This document shows, piece after piece, positions 18,897 to 28,846 of a stretch of DNA of 64,000 bases. The notes under the pieces were generated by a model. The model ran no database searches. It was not told where the DNA came from and saw only the letters and a program-made list of their open reading frames with translations. The stretch is from Bacteroidaceae bacterium (lineage in GTDB: Bacteria; Bacteroidota; Bacteroidia; Bacteroidales; Bacteroidaceae), in assembly GCA_017503065.1 (NCBI GenBank), contig JAFVTT010000001.1, forward strand, positions 86,954 to 150,953. Direction: 5' to 3'. The translations under genes were made by a program, and so were the position numbers. Positions within the stretch are counted from its first letter, which is position 1. Each line of letters opens with the position of its first letter.

Positions 18897-19721
18897 TTAG
18901 AAAACTTTCTCTGCTGCCTCGCGTCCCATCTGGTAAACGAGTTTCATGCGTTTGCCGCTTTGTTGGGTGCGGCCGATGGGGAGGGTGTCGTCGGGGGCTA
19001 TGAGGGTAGCGCGGCCTGCCTGTTGCTCCCGGGCAAGGTATTCCAGTTGGGCGTTATACATGATGTGGCGGCGGTTCATCAGTTCTATGACGGCAGGGTA
19101 CTTCTTCATGAAGGCATGGAACAGAGGCATTAGTTTGGTGCGCTTCTTGGTAAAGCCCAAGGGCTGGGTCAGGATAACGATGTTGTGCTCAAAACCCTGC
19201 TTCTGAAAACACTTCAGGGGAATGCTGTCCGACATGCCCCCGTCCAATAGCAGACGGCCGTCCAGTTCCACGGGGTGGGAGACGAGTGGCAGGGCAGAGG
19301 AGGCACGTATCCACTCCATGAACTCGTAGTCTACGGGAGCAGTGAGGCGCTTGTAGACAGGGTCGCCGGTGATGACGTCCGTGCAAACCACATGAAATTC
19401 CGTGCTGCTCTGGGCAAAAGTTTTCTTGTCGAAGGGGTCTATCTCGTCCGGCAGGGTATGGTATGCAAACTCAGCATCCATGAGGTTGCCGCTACGGATG
19501 AGACTGCGGATGCCCATGTAGCGAGGGTCGTCCTTCATGTTCAAGTTGTAGCGCAAGGCACGACCTATCTGGCGGGATACATAGTTGCAACCGAAGCATG
19601 CTCCGGCCGACACGCCTACGATGCCGTCCACTTTGATGCCGCGCTCCATCATCACGTCCAGAATGCCGGCGGTGAATAGTCCGCGCATGCCGCCGCCTTC
19701 AAGAACAAGTCCTGTTTTCAT
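18897..19721 (-). CDS. patatin-like phospholipase family protein
   Basis: A 274-residue soluble protein of the YjjU/RssA-like patatin group. The oxyanion loop EGGGMRGLFTAG is at 8-19, the nucleophile elbow GVSAG has Ser38, and the dyad Asp lies in LLLDGGMSD at Asp160. Family members are lipid acyl hydrolases; the substrate is unknown. It follows the small gene at 19762 by 40 bp, through a repeat ladder, and is probably co-transcribed with it. Confidence 0.9.
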   Translation of the reverse strand: MKTGLVLEGGGMRGLFTAGILDVMMERGIKVDGIVGVSAGACFGCNYVSRQIGRALRYNLNMKDDPRYMGIRSLIRSGNLMDAEFAYHTLPDEIDPFDKKTFAQSSTEFHVVCTDVITGDPVYKRLTAPVDYEFMEWIRASSALPLVSHPVELDGRLLLDGGMSDSIPLKCFQKQGFEHNIVILTQPLGFTKKRTKLMPLFHAFMKKYPAVIELMNRRHIMYNAQLEYLAREQQAGRATLIAPDDTLPIGRTQQSGKRMKLVYQMGREAAEKVF

Positions 19722-19729
19722 TGGGAAAA

Positions 19730-19764
19730 GGTCCTTAGGGTCTTTAAGGTCTTTAAGGTCTTTA
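19730..19764 (-). repeat. GTCTTTAAG ladder before the patatin gene
   Basis: About four 9-10-bp units (GTCCTTAGG, GTCTTTAAG twice, GTCTTTACA). On the minus strand the ladder reads (CTTAAAGAC)n and is followed by TTTTCCCA and the ATG at 19721. It includes the last codon of the upstream gene. Confidence 0.7.
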
Positions 19765-20007
19765 CATCATTGCGCCCAGTATGCGCTGGAAGAAACCGGG
19801 GTGCTCTTCGCGCCAGTGCTGGATGGCATCATTCAGTGCCTTGGGATCTACCTGCTCGGGCAGGAGGATGCGGCCGTCCTGCATCTTTATGGTAATGTTC
19901 AGGTTTTCGTCCGAGGTGGCACTCTCTATGCCGGAATGGTTCAGTACCAGATGACCCTCGCATGCATCCGTCAGGGCGGTGAGCATGTTCAGTGTGATTT
20001 CGTCCAT
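19762..20007 (-). CDS. small protein of unknown function
   Basis: An 81-residue acidic, soluble protein (MDEITLNMLTALTDACEGHLVLNHSG... ending FFQRILGAMM) with no recognisable motif. The reading frame fits the gene order, being 40 bp upstream of the patatin gene on the same strand, and its codon use resembles its neighbours. It may form an operon with the phospholipase. Confidence 0.6.
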   Translation of the reverse strand: MDEITLNMLTALTDACEGHLVLNHSGIESATSDENLNITIKMQDGRILLPEQVDPKALNDAIQHWREEHPGFFQRILGAMM

Positions 20008-20159
20008 ATCTAATGTCTGCTTGTGTGTTCAGAGGTCAAAGATATACAAATAAATCCAAAAAGCGGACGTGAATGTTTAAATTAAGGTAAATAAGGACAC
20101 GATTAGTTGCTTCTTAAATACTAAATGCGTTACTTTGTGGTGCTAAAGTATTAAAACGT

Positions 20160-23100
20160 ATGTATATGTCAACGATTATCGGTATGTTCAGGAAGTTGCT
20201 TGTTGTCCTTGTGTTTGTGCTCCCCATAATGGGTTATGCCCGTGAGGACGAGTTGGCCGGGATTTTGGAGAAATGTCTGCAGAGGGAGATGGTGTCGCCC
20301 GACAGCATAGAGTATAACCTGCAACTTCTGGAAAAGGAACGTGCCGGAAAGACCGGTGTGCGCCGTGCCGTTTACACCGCGGCATTGGCACAACTGTATG
20401 CCATGCGTGCCTATTCCGATGCTACCGGCGAGTGGAGGAAGAGAAGTTTGCAACTCTTCCGCGAGGCACTTGCAGAACCCGAACTGCTCTATAATGCTCG
20501 CACCAAGGACTGGTTGCCCATTGTGGAGAGAGGCAAGGACGAGAAGGTGTATGGTAGCAATATGCTCTATGTGGTGTGGCGTGCCGCATACGATTGGTGC
20601 CCTCAGGACTCGGTGATGAGCGAGCAGGAACTGATAGACTTCTATGTGTCTTATGGCAACAGTAAACCCGCCCAGGTGAAGGCAGAAAAGGAACGTCTTT
20701 GGGCTATCCGCGACTCCATATTAGACGCTGCTCCGAAGCTGAGGGTGTACATGGCAGAGGTCTACTATCCCGGAGACTCCCTGAATCTGACCATAGAGGA
20801 CTCTGTCAACGTGAAGCAGGTGCAGTGGCGTTTGCTGGACAGTCGTGGCAAGCTGCTGGAAAAGAACCCGCTTGTCGCTCCCACCAAGCCTGGGCGTTAT
20901 ATAATGGAATTCAGCAGCAAGACAGATGTCCGTCTGTGGAAGAAGCCCAAGAAGGTGAAGAAAAACTTCGTGGTATCGGCTCTACAGTGCTTTGTGACGG
21001 ATATGCCCGGCAAACAGGTACGTGTCACTGCAGTGGATGCTCGCACAGGCAAACCAATGCCAGAAGCTACGGTGATAAAAGGCAAGGAGAAGAATACGGT
21101 GCTAAATACCGTGCGTGTTGTCTTGGGTGCGGACAGTTGCCTGCCGGAAATTGCATACTATGACAGTTATAATTACAGTGCACCGTCTTCCAGGGAGCAG
21201 TCGCGTGTGGCTATTTATACGGACAGAAGCATATACCGCCCTGGCCAGAAGGTGCAGATGTCTGCCATCCTGTATAGCATGAAACACTGGGAAGCACAGG
21301 TCCGGCAGAGTACCGAATGCAGGGTCCAGCTGCAGGAGCCGAGAACTCGTAAGGTGCTGGCGGACACGACGCTTCGCTCGGACGATTTCGGTAGTCTGAG
21401 CGCAACACTGGAGATTCCCATGGATGCGGAACTGGGCAGCTACTGGGTGCGTGTGGATGGTACGGTTCACGAGATACGGGTGGAGGAGTACAAGCGCCCG
21501 GTGTTCTATGTGGAGATGGACGAAAGGGACATGGAAGTGAGTGTCTTGCCCATGGAAGAGGAGGAAGATGAGGCTAAGGACAGCATTATATATGTGTCTG
21601 GACGTGCCATGAACTATGACGGCACACCCTTGCGAGGCGGCAGGGTAACTGCCACAGCAAGGAGAATGACCTGCTGGTGGTGGCGAAGGATGTTTGCTGA
21701 CGAGAGCCGCCACTTGGATACCGTCTATACAGACATGGAGGGAAGATTTGTGCTGGCAGTACCCGTGAGCCGGGCATACACCTATCGCTATGCTCCCAGG
21801 GTAAAGGTGGACGTGTCTGTGCTTTCTGCCCAGGGCGAAACTCAGACCGACTATGCCTTTGTACGTCTGTTTGCCGATCCCCCAATGGTGGAGACTGGGA
21901 AGAGGGCCAAGGAATGGCTGGAGTGTCCGGTGGATTCCTTTGATGCCCAAACGCCTGCCAGATTGGAATTCAGAATGCCGGCAGGAAAGCAGCGCTATGT
22001 CTTCCTGACAGCCTTTGCCGGCGAGAGTGTGGCAATAGATACTGTGATGCTGATGACGGATACACTGACATGCATGGATATTCCATATAAGGACAGTTAT
22101 GCCGACGGCATTCGCCTGATGGCAACATATGTGCTGGATGGCATGGTGCGTTCCAAGAACATTCCATTGTACAAACGGCTTCCTGATACCAGACTTCATC
22201 TGCATTGGGAAACTTTCCGCGACTTTACCCAGCCAGGTGCCACGGAGCAATGGACCATGCGTGTGACTGATGCCAAGGGGCAGCCCGTGGATGCCAATGT
22301 GATGCTGGGTATGTACGATGCTTCCCTGGATGCCTTTGGCGCTAATGAATGGAAGTTCGTTCTGCCCATGAATCACAGCTTGCCCTATACTCAGCAATGG
22401 AGCATGGGATGGTTCTATAAGTTGGGCATGTTATGCGCAATGAATTTCGATGTCTGGTATCCCAAGATTCCCAAGTATGAGTTTAGTGCTTTTAACCAGG
22501 ACTACTTTAACCGAAAGAATGCTGTCGTGTTGTTTGAAAGGGAATTTTCCGGTGGTACTCAAAGGTATATCAAAGTTAATAGTCCAAGTGCCGGTATGGC
22601 AGAGATGGAAGAATCGGCACAAATTCAGGAAGATGACATTTTTGCTGGTGTGGATGTGAGAACGGATTTCAGCGAGACCGCCATGTTTATGCCCAGGTTG
22701 CGTACTGATGCAGAGGGTAGGGTAGCAATCTCGTTTACCATGCCACAGAGCCTGACCACATGGAACCTGAATGGTTTGGCGCACACCCGCGATATGCGTG
22801 TGGGCACACTGGGTGAAAAAATAGTTGCCCGCAAGGCCCTTACAGCCAAACTGCATCTGCCCCGATTTGTCCGTGAACAGGACGTGCTTTCGTTCACCGT
22901 GCAGGTAAACAATACAGGCACGGCCATGCAGAAGGGCAAAGTGCAGGTACAGGTAATGGATGCACAGACAGACAAGGTGCTGATGAAGAAGACCGTTAAG
23001 TTCGCCGTGGCACAGGAGCGTGATACGGTTTATACGTTCACATATCCTGTGGCGCAGGGGCTGGAAGGACTGAAGTTCAAGGCCGTGGCCCTTGCCGACA

Positions 23101-24593
23101 AGGATAGTGACGGCGAGCAACGGGAGATACCGGTACTATCCTCTGTGGTGACGCTGACAGAGAGCAAGGCTCTGACCTTAGAGCCTGGAGAGAGCGAGAA
23201 GGTAATCCTTGCCGACCTCTTCCCTGCCGGTGCACAGGACAGACGTGTTATAGTGGAGAAGGTTGCCGACCCCGTGCAGACGGCCTTGGAGGCTTTGCCA
23301 AAGGTGGTACAACCCTCTGCCAATGACGTCCTGTCCTATGCCTCCGCCTATTATGCTGCCCATAAATTGGGATTGCCAGATACCACTATATATATAAATA
23401 AGGTATATACCATGCAGAAGGAGAACGGCAGCATGCCCTGGTATCCAGGTCTGGCCGGCAATGCCTACCTGACACGCGAGGTGGGTTATCTCCTGGCACG
23501 TCTTGGTTCCGGCAATGCCAATGCCAGAAAGGTGATGGCTGGCATAAAGCGTTATCTAAAGGCAACCCTTGAAGAAGGCATAGAGAAGCGCAAGGAGTAC
23601 AACAAGGACTGGACGCCGTGGCTTGGCGATTTGCGTACTCTGTATGTTCTTGTCAAGGATGGAGAGGCAGACAAGGAAACACTGCAACTTGTAAAGAAGG
23701 TGCTGAAGCGTCTGCCCGACAATCTGGAAGAAATGGACAGCGAGTACATTGCCATAGCCATGATAGTGAAGCATGCCCTGAAGGAGGCCGTGCTGAAAGA
23801 TGGTGTGGCTGTACTCAGGACACGCCTGAACCACAAGGACGGCACATATCTGGCATACCGCGGAGGCAGTTGGCCAAGCATAGACCGCCGTCTGCACATA
23901 CACACCCAGGTGATGGAAGCATGGCACACGGTATGTCCCGAGGACACCGCCACCATCCGTGGCATGCAGTACTGGCTCCTGGACCAGAAACGCACACAGG
24001 GATGGAAGTCGCCCATAGACTGCATAGATGCCGTGTATGCCTTGACGGGTGGCATGATGCAGAAGGATACTGATGCCGTTTTTTCCGTGCAGAGGGATAC
24101 GCTGGATATATCCAAGAACAAGTCCGTTGTCATAAAGAATGACGGCAAGTCTGTTATGTGGGCAGCTGTCTATGGAGAATACGCCTTGCCTATAGGGCAG
24201 GTGGAGAGCGCCGGCATGGACATCAGTCTGGAACGTCGTTTCAATGCAAAGACACCCCAGGTTGGCGACAGGATAAAGGAGAGTATACTGATAGACGCAA
24301 AGCGTGACTATGAATACGTTGTGCTCAGCGTGCCACGTGCCGGATGTACGGAACCCGTAAGCAAACTGTCGGGCTGCGGTTGGCAGAAAGGCCTGTCTTT
24401 CTACATGCAGGTACGTGACGACCGCACGGATTATTTCATCCCGGCCCTGCCACATGGCAAGTATGTGCTGGAAACGGAACTGACAGTGGAACGCAAGGGA
24501 GCCTATGCATCGGGAGTACCTGCCATAAGGTGCTGCTATGCAGAGGAATTCAGGGCACATGGAGTGAATGAGATTGTAGAAGTAAGGGAATAA
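20160..24593 (+). CDS. exported alpha-2-macroglobulin-like protein
   Basis: A 1477-residue protein. The N-terminus has a signal peptide (FRKLLVVLVFVLPIMGYA); the ATG at 20184 would fit the signal equally well. Residues 25-170 are helical. The MG2-type segment VAIYTDRSIYRPGQKVQMSAILY is near 345-368, and the A2M segment FSETAMFMPRLRTDAEGRVAISFTMPQSLTTWNLNG near 840-875 is followed by a helical toroid-like region (about 1060-1330). The CxEQ thioester is not present, which is the rule in many Bacteroidota members. There is no lipobox Cys, so it is probably periplasmic. It likely traps or senses proteases in the envelope. A DUF4837 lipoprotein gene follows after 19 bp. Confidence 0.88.
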   Translation: MYMSTIIGMFRKLLVVLVFVLPIMGYAREDELAGILEKCLQREMVSPDSIEYNLQLLEKERAGKTGVRRAVYTAALAQLYAMRAYSDATGEWRKRSLQLFREALAEPELLYNARTKDWLPIVERGKDEKVYGSNMLYVVWRAAYDWCPQDSVMSEQELIDFYVSYGNSKPAQVKAEKERLWAIRDSILDAAPKLRVYMAEVYYPGDSLNLTIEDSVNVKQVQWRLLDSRGKLLEKNPLVAPTKPGRYIMEFSSKTDVRLWKKPKKVKKNFVVSALQCFVTDMPGKQVRVTAVDARTGKPMPEATVIKGKEKNTVLNTVRVVLGADSCLPEIAYYDSYNYSAPSSREQSRVAIYTDRSIYRPGQKVQMSAILYSMKHWEAQVRQSTECRVQLQEPRTRKVLADTTLRSDDFGSLSATLEIPMDAELGSYWVRVDGTVHEIRVEEYKRPVFYVEMDERDMEVSVLPMEEEEDEAKDSIIYVSGRAMNYDGTPLRGGRVTATARRMTCWWWRRMFADESRHLDTVYTDMEGRFVLAVPVSRAYTYRYAPRVKVDVSVLSAQGETQTDYAFVRLFADPPMVETGKRAKEWLECPVDSFDAQTPARLEFRMPAGKQRYVFLTAFAGESVAIDTVMLMTDTLTCMDIPYKDSYADGIRLMATYVLDGMVRSKNIPLYKRLPDTRLHLHWETFRDFTQPGATEQWTMRVTDAKGQPVDANVMLGMYDASLDAFGANEWKFVLPMNHSLPYTQQWSMGWFYKLGMLCAMNFDVWYPKIPKYEFSAFNQDYFNRKNAVVLFEREFSGGTQRYIKVNSPSAGMAEMEESAQIQEDDIFAGVDVRTDFSETAMFMPRLRTDAEGRVAISFTMPQSLTTWNLNGLAHTRDMRVGTLGEKIVARKALTAKLHLPRFVREQDVLSFTVQVNNTGTAMQKGKVQVQVMDAQTDKVLMKKTVKFAVAQERDTVYTFTYPVAQGLEGLKFKAVALADKDSDGEQREIPVLSSVVTLTESKALTLEPGESEKVILADLFPAGAQDRRVIVEKVADPVQTALEALPKVVQPSANDVLSYASAYYAAHKLGLPDTTIYINKVYTMQKENGSMPWYPGLAGNAYLTREVGYLLARLGSGNANARKVMAGIKRYLKATLEEGIEKRKEYNKDWTPWLGDLRTLYVLVKDGEADKETLQLVKKVLKRLPDNLEEMDSEYIAIAMIVKHALKEAVLKDGVAVLRTRLNHKDGTYLAYRGGSWPSIDRRLHIHTQVMEAWHTVCPEDTATIRGMQYWLLDQKRTQGWKSPIDCIDAVYALTGGMMQKDTDAVFSVQRDTLDISKNKSVVIKNDGKSVMWAAVYGEYALPIGQVESAGMDISLERRFNAKTPQVGDRIKESILIDAKRDYEYVVLSVPRAGCTEPVSKLSGCGWQKGLSFYMQVRDDRTDYFIPALPHGKYVLETELTVERKGAYASGVPAIRCCYAEEFRAHGVNEIVEVRE

Positions 24594-24612
24594 TATAGAC
24601 AAAGACGATAAA

Positions 24613-25605
24613 ATGAAGCGTATTATATGGCTGTTGCTGGCGGTAGTGCTGTTGGCGGCATGTTCTGGTGAAGGAGAGAAGAAGAAAGTCCTGGTTAGTT
24701 CAAAGGGTTTGCCCAGCGAACTGCTCTTGGTGGTAGACAAGGAAGTGTGGGACAGCGACCTGCAGGATTCCATAAACGGCATAGTGAAGGCCCAGGTTCC
24801 CGGACTTATGCAGGTGGAGGATCTTTTCCGTGTGACGAGAATTCTCAGCAAGGGATATGCCGCCACCCATACCACTTTCCACACCAAATTGTTCGTAAAG
24901 GTGGACAAGACCCTGGACAAACCTATGATGGGAACCCGTCGCAACGAGTATGCCAAACCTCAGTTGGAACTGGTGGTGGCAGCACCGTCGCTGGATGTGT
25001 TGCGTGAATATCTCGTGCTCAATTCGGAAAGGATAAAGGAAATACTTGTTGAGTCGCAGATAGAAAGGCGAGTGGAACTGCTCAGGAAGAAATACAGCAA
25101 GAAGGTGGACGATGACCTGAAGGAAGTGCTTGGCATGTCGGTCCGTGCTCCTGAGAATATGAGGGCTACCAAGAAGGGCGAGCGTTTCCTGTGGGGCGGA
25201 ACCAATCTGCTGGAGAAGGACCTGAACCTTGTGGTCTATACCTACGATTGGCATGGGGAGGACCTTATGGATGTCGACCGCTATGTTGAGAAGCGCGACT
25301 CCGTGATGAAACACAACATCCCCGGTTCCAACGAAGGGCAGTGGATGCAGACCGTGCGAGAGAGGGAGAACAAACGTCCTTTGGTAGAATGTGCCGAGCG
25401 TGAGATAAACGGTTGCAAGGTGATGGAGGCACGAGGCCTGTGGGAGATGAGAAACGGTGCCTTGGGAGGTCCTTTCGTCAGCATCTCGCGTGTGGATACG
25501 GTGACAGGCAAGGTGATTGTGGGCGAGGGTTTTGTATATTCTCCTTCCACAGACAAACGCGACCTCGTGCGCCAGATGGAGGCAGTGCTGAGAACATTAA
25601 GGTAG
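24613..25605 (+). CDS. DUF4837 family lipoprotein
   Basis: A 330-residue protein with a lipobox (WLLLAVVLLAAC, Cys17). It matches the Bacteroidales DUF4837 pattern, with LPSELLLVVDKEVW near the start, RNEYAKPQLELVVAAPS, and LLRKKYSKKVDDDLKEVLGMSVRAPENM. The function is unknown. The short gap to the macroglobulin-like gene suggests that the two envelope proteins are made together. Confidence 0.8.
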   Translation: MKRIIWLLLAVVLLAACSGEGEKKKVLVSSKGLPSELLLVVDKEVWDSDLQDSINGIVKAQVPGLMQVEDLFRVTRILSKGYAATHTTFHTKLFVKVDKTLDKPMMGTRRNEYAKPQLELVVAAPSLDVLREYLVLNSERIKEILVESQIERRVELLRKKYSKKVDDDLKEVLGMSVRAPENMRATKKGERFLWGGTNLLEKDLNLVVYTYDWHGEDLMDVDRYVEKRDSVMKHNIPGSNEGQWMQTVRERENKRPLVECAEREINGCKVMEARGLWEMRNGALGGPFVSISRVDTVTGKVIVGEGFVYSPSTDKRDLVRQMEAVLRTLR

Positions 25606-25653
25606 CCGTCCCGGACTTTTTGCATAATCCTCGGTGACGATGCTTTTTGTCTT

Positions 25654-25724
25654 CAGTGGCGGTAAAATGAACCGTCATTGGCGATAAAGTTTACCATTAC
25701 TGACGGTTCATTTTACCGCCACTG
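25654..25724. repeat. perfect 24-bp inverted repeat (CAGTGGCGGTAAAATGAACC type)
   Basis: Arms 25654-25677 and 25701-25724 are perfect complements with a 23-nt loop that itself can partly pair. It lies 3' of the DUF4837 gene and may act as a terminator. Related sequence lies at 63586-63650. Confidence 0.8.
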
Positions 25725-25785
25725 AGGTTCGGGCGAAGTGACAGGTGTATTATGTAGTCCCAATGCTTGACATTTTAGGAATAAA

Positions 25786-25817
25786 TTTGGAAAATAACCC
25801 ACTTCTTCGTATCTTTG
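25786..25817 (+). promoter_or_regulatory. Bacteroidota promoter for the DUF1573 gene
   Basis: TTTG (25786-25789), a 20-bp spacer and TATCTTTG (25810-25817). The start codons at 25826/25829 lie 8-11 bp downstream, implying a very short leader and ruling out the longer reading frame from 25745. Confidence 0.65.
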
Positions 25818-25825
25818 CCAATGTT

Positions 25826-26887
25826 ATGATGAGAAAACTGTTATTTTCCTGCATGATGTTGCTGGCTGTGCCATCATTCGCACAACCGCGTTTTGTGCCG
25901 GATGCGGAGATACACAAGACGGGTGAGGTGCTTTTCCAAAAACCTCATGTCGTGGTCTTCGGTTTTACAAATAAAGGAACCAAACCTCTGCATATCAAGA
26001 AGGTGGTGCCGTCCTGCGGTTGTACCAAGGCAACCTATACCCGCGGCAATATAGCCCCAGGAGAAAAAGGCGAGATAACGGTGGAGTTTGATGCCGGCAT
26101 CCTTGGCACGTTCAGCAAGTATGTGGAAGTGTATACAAATGCCGGCAAGGAGCCCGAGTTCCTGACTTTTCAGGGACGTGTGGTGACGGAACTGTCGGAC
26201 TATGCTACCGGATTCCCCATAGATTTGGGGAATGTCAGGATGAGCACCAACTATATTGAATTTGACAATGTCAGGAAGGGCGATATGGTGTATGCGGACC
26301 TGAAGGTTGTTAATACTGAACGTACTGCATACAGTCCCGAACTTATGCACCTGCCTCCGTATCTCCATGCGGAATATCTGCCCGAAACCATTCCCGGAGG
26401 CAAGGCCGGTGTGGTGCGCTTGATATTGGACAGCAACAAGTTGGCTACACTGGGACTGAACCAGACAAGTGTGTACCTGGCCAGATATTCGGGAGACAAG
26501 ATCGGGGAGTCCAACGAGATAGTTGTCTCCTCTGTACTGCTCCCTCCGGCAGAAACGGTTGCCTCTGGCGGCAAGAAACCCAGGATGAAACTCAGTGCCG
26601 ACGAGGTGGTCATGCAAAAGACATCCAAGAAAATGAAGGCAGAGGTGGTGGTTGCCAACGAGGGTGATGCACCGCTGACGATACATAATCTGCAACTGTT
26701 CAATCATGCTGTAGGCGTATCCTTGTCGGGCAGAGTGATTATGCCAGGCAAGAGTGCCAAGATGAAGATTGCGGTGAAGAAGAACCTGCTGTCCCGTTTC
26801 AAGTCACGTCCCCGCATACTTTTGGTAAGCGATGATGCCGAAGCGCCGGTGAAGATTATAAACATAACAGTGAAGGACATGGACTGA
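25826..26887 (+). CDS. exported DUF1573 domain protein
   Basis: About 353 residues from the ATG at 25826 (or 352 from 25829). A signal peptide (MRKLLFSCMMLLAVPSFAQ) precedes a DUF1573 Ig-like domain, with FGFTNKGTKPLHIKKVVPSCGCTKATY carrying the typical SCGC motif. Two more beta-sandwich repeats follow, the last at about 265-350. DUF1573 proteins are exported and their role is unknown. An upstream ATG at 25745 exists, but it would place the promoter inside the coding region and hide the signal peptide. Confidence 0.85.
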   Translation: MMRKLLFSCMMLLAVPSFAQPRFVPDAEIHKTGEVLFQKPHVVVFGFTNKGTKPLHIKKVVPSCGCTKATYTRGNIAPGEKGEITVEFDAGILGTFSKYVEVYTNAGKEPEFLTFQGRVVTELSDYATGFPIDLGNVRMSTNYIEFDNVRKGDMVYADLKVVNTERTAYSPELMHLPPYLHAEYLPETIPGGKAGVVRLILDSNKLATLGLNQTSVYLARYSGDKIGESNEIVVSSVLLPPAETVASGGKKPRMKLSADEVVMQKTSKKMKAEVVVANEGDAPLTIHNLQLFNHAVGVSLSGRVIMPGKSAKMKIAVKKNLLSRFKSRPRILLVSDDAEAPVKIINITVKDMD

Positions 26888-26929
26888 TGCTTCCTGAAAT
26901 GGAGGTGTCATGCATAAAGACATAACGAT

Positions 26930-28027
26930 ATGGAACATCCCGAGAATAGTTCTGAATATGCAGGCCTGGTGGTGAACAAGGGCGTTGAACAGCCCTCAAG
27001 TATCAACCCTTACCTGAAACGTGGCAGGTTTGTAAGGCGTAACCTGACGGCAGGAGATTATGTGGAGGGTATCCTGAAAGGTGATTCTTCCATCCTTGGA
27101 CAGGCCGTCACTTTGGTTGAAAGCACCTTGCCGGAACATATTGCCATAGCCCAGGAGGTGATAGAAAAGTGTTTGCCGTATAGCGGAAATAGTGTGCGCA
27201 TAGGTATCAGCGGTGTTCCGGGTGCAGGCAAGAGTACCAGCATAGACGAGTTCGGCGTACATGTCCTGAAGGAATATGGCGGCAAACTGGCAGTATTGGC
27301 CATAGACCCCAGCAGTGAGCGCACGAAGGGCAGTATCCTTGGCGACAAGACCAGAATGGAGAAACTGTCCGTGCATCCCAAGTCTTTTATCCGTCCAAGT
27401 CCCTCGGCGGGTTCTCTGGGTGGAGTGGCGCGAAAGACCCGCGAAAGCATCATCCTTTGCGAAGCGGCCGGATACGACAAGATTTTTGTGGAAACCGTGG
27501 GCGTGGGACAAAGCGAGACGGCATGTCACTCCATGGTAGACTTCTTCCTGCTGATACAGTTGGCAGGTACTGGCGACGAGTTGCAGGGCATAAAGCGCGG
27601 CATCATGGAGATGGCCGACGGTATCATCATCAACAAGTGTGACGGCAACAACGTGGAAAAGAGCCAGTTGGCTGCGAGTCACTTCCGCAATGCCCTGCAC
27701 CTGTTTCCCACACCCGAGAGCGGATGGGAACCGGAGGTGCTCTGCTACAGCGGTTTCTACGGCATAGGCATAAAGGAGATCTGGGATATGGTGTACCGCT
27801 ATGTGGACTTCGTGAAGGCCAACGGATACTTTGAGCACCGCAGGGCGGAGCAGGCGAAGTACTGGATGTATGAAAGCATCAACGAGAGCCTGCGCAACAG
27901 TTTCTTCCAGAATCCCACCATAGAGACTATGCTGCATCTGGAAGAACAGGCCGTGCTGAACGGGGAGAAGACGTCATTCGTTGCCGCCAAGCAACTCCTG
28001 GATACGTACTTTACACTCCTCCATTAG
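26930..28027 (+). CDS. meaB: methylmalonyl-CoA mutase-associated GTPase MeaB
   Basis: A 365-residue G3E-family P-loop GTPase that loads and protects the adenosylcobalamin cofactor of methylmalonyl-CoA mutase. The P-loop GVPGAGKST is at 95-103, with AIDPSSERTKGSILGDKTRM, the switch-region ETVGVGQSE and NKCDGNN in the base-recognition NKxD position. It acts on the mutA/mutB products encoded at 57.9-61.9 kb, so partners are split across the window. The 3' end overlaps the convergent ispH gene by 54 bp. Confidence 0.93.
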   Translation: MEHPENSSEYAGLVVNKGVEQPSSINPYLKRGRFVRRNLTAGDYVEGILKGDSSILGQAVTLVESTLPEHIAIAQEVIEKCLPYSGNSVRIGISGVPGAGKSTSIDEFGVHVLKEYGGKLAVLAIDPSSERTKGSILGDKTRMEKLSVHPKSFIRPSPSAGSLGGVARKTRESIILCEAAGYDKIFVETVGVGQSETACHSMVDFFLLIQLAGTGDELQGIKRGIMEMADGIIINKCDGNNVEKSQLAASHFRNALHLFPTPESGWEPEVLCYSGFYGIGIKEIWDMVYRYVDFVKANGYFEHRRAEQAKYWMYESINESLRNSFFQNPTIETMLHLEEQAVLNGEKTSFVAAKQLLDTYFTLLH

Positions 28028-28846
28028 CCACTTCGGTGTGCTAGTAGCACCGCATATGCCAACGGACGAACAGTCTTGCAGCCAGTCGGGGGTCACCTCG
28101 CTGGCTGTATCTATCATATAGCTGCGTGGGTTTACCTCTTTGCACTGGGAGAATAGTACGCGCCCGTTGCTGCTTTTCTTTCCGCACACAAAGAGGATTA
28201 CGTCGTGGCGTGAGGCGAACTCCCGTATGTGCGGCATGCGGTTGGCCACCTGACGACAGATGGTGTCGGCATATTTGAACGTGGCATCGGGCGAGATGTG
28301 GTTCTGTATGTATTCCACGATGGTGCGGAAACCGTCCAGGGATTTTGTCGTCTGGCTGTACAGGCAGATATCGCGGTTCATGTCCAGTCTGCCAACTTCT
28401 TCGGGACTCTCTATAACGATGGCCGTTCCTTCTGTCTGGCCTACAAGCCCAAGCACCTCGGCATGACCGTTCTTGCCGAAGATGACAATCTGCTTCTTGT
28501 GATCTGTGTCTGCCGTGTATTCCTTGCGGATACGCTCCTGTAGGTGCAGTACAACGGGACATGTGGCGTCCACGATGTGTATGTTGTTCTCCTGTGCCTT
28601 CTTGTAGGTGGAAGGAGGTTCTCCATGGGCGCGGAGCAGGACGTTGGCGTCGCGCAAGGTGTTGTATGTGCTGTGGTCTATGGTTTCCAGACCAAGTTGC
28701 TGCAGGCGGCTGCACTCCTTTCCGTTGTGCACGATATCCCCCAGGCAATAGAGTTTCTTTCCATTGCCCAGTTCCTCTTCAGCCTTTCCTATGGCTCTGG
28801 TCACTCCGAAGCAGAAGCCACTTCCTTCGTCAATTTCAATAACCAT
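27974..28846 (-). CDS. ispH: 4-hydroxy-3-methylbut-2-enyl diphosphate reductase
   Basis: A 290-residue [4Fe-4S] enzyme that makes IPP and DMAPP in the last step of the MEP isoprenoid pathway. The three cluster cysteines are in place at Cys12 (GSGFCFGV), Cys96 (DATCPVV) and Cys197 (DTICRQV), with HGEPP and the substrate loop SSNGRV. It overlaps cmk by 46 bp at its 5' end and meaB by 54 bp at its 3' end, so it is packed on both sides. It belongs to the porQ-cmk-ispH unit. Confidence 0.95.
   Translation of the reverse strand: MVIEIDEGSGFCFGVTRAIGKAEEELGNGKKLYCLGDIVHNGKECSRLQQLGLETIDHSTYNTLRDANVLLRAHGEPPSTYKKAQENNIHIVDATCPVVLHLQERIRKEYTADTDHKKQIVIFGKNGHAEVLGLVGQTEGTAIVIESPEEVGRLDMNRDICLYSQTTKSLDGFRTIVEYIQNHISPDATFKYADTICRQVANRMPHIREFASRHDVILFVCGKKSSNGRVLFSQCKEVNPRSYMIDTASEVTPDWLQDCSSVGICGATSTPKWLMEECKVRIQELLGGNE

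Noticed and set aside
21102..22397. 431-codon minus-strand frame opposite the macroglobulin-like gene
   Set aside because: No signal or motif; the plus-strand gene is well supported.
25745..25825. upstream in-frame ATG extending the DUF1573 protein
   Set aside because: It would put a consensus promoter inside the coding region and bury the signal peptide.
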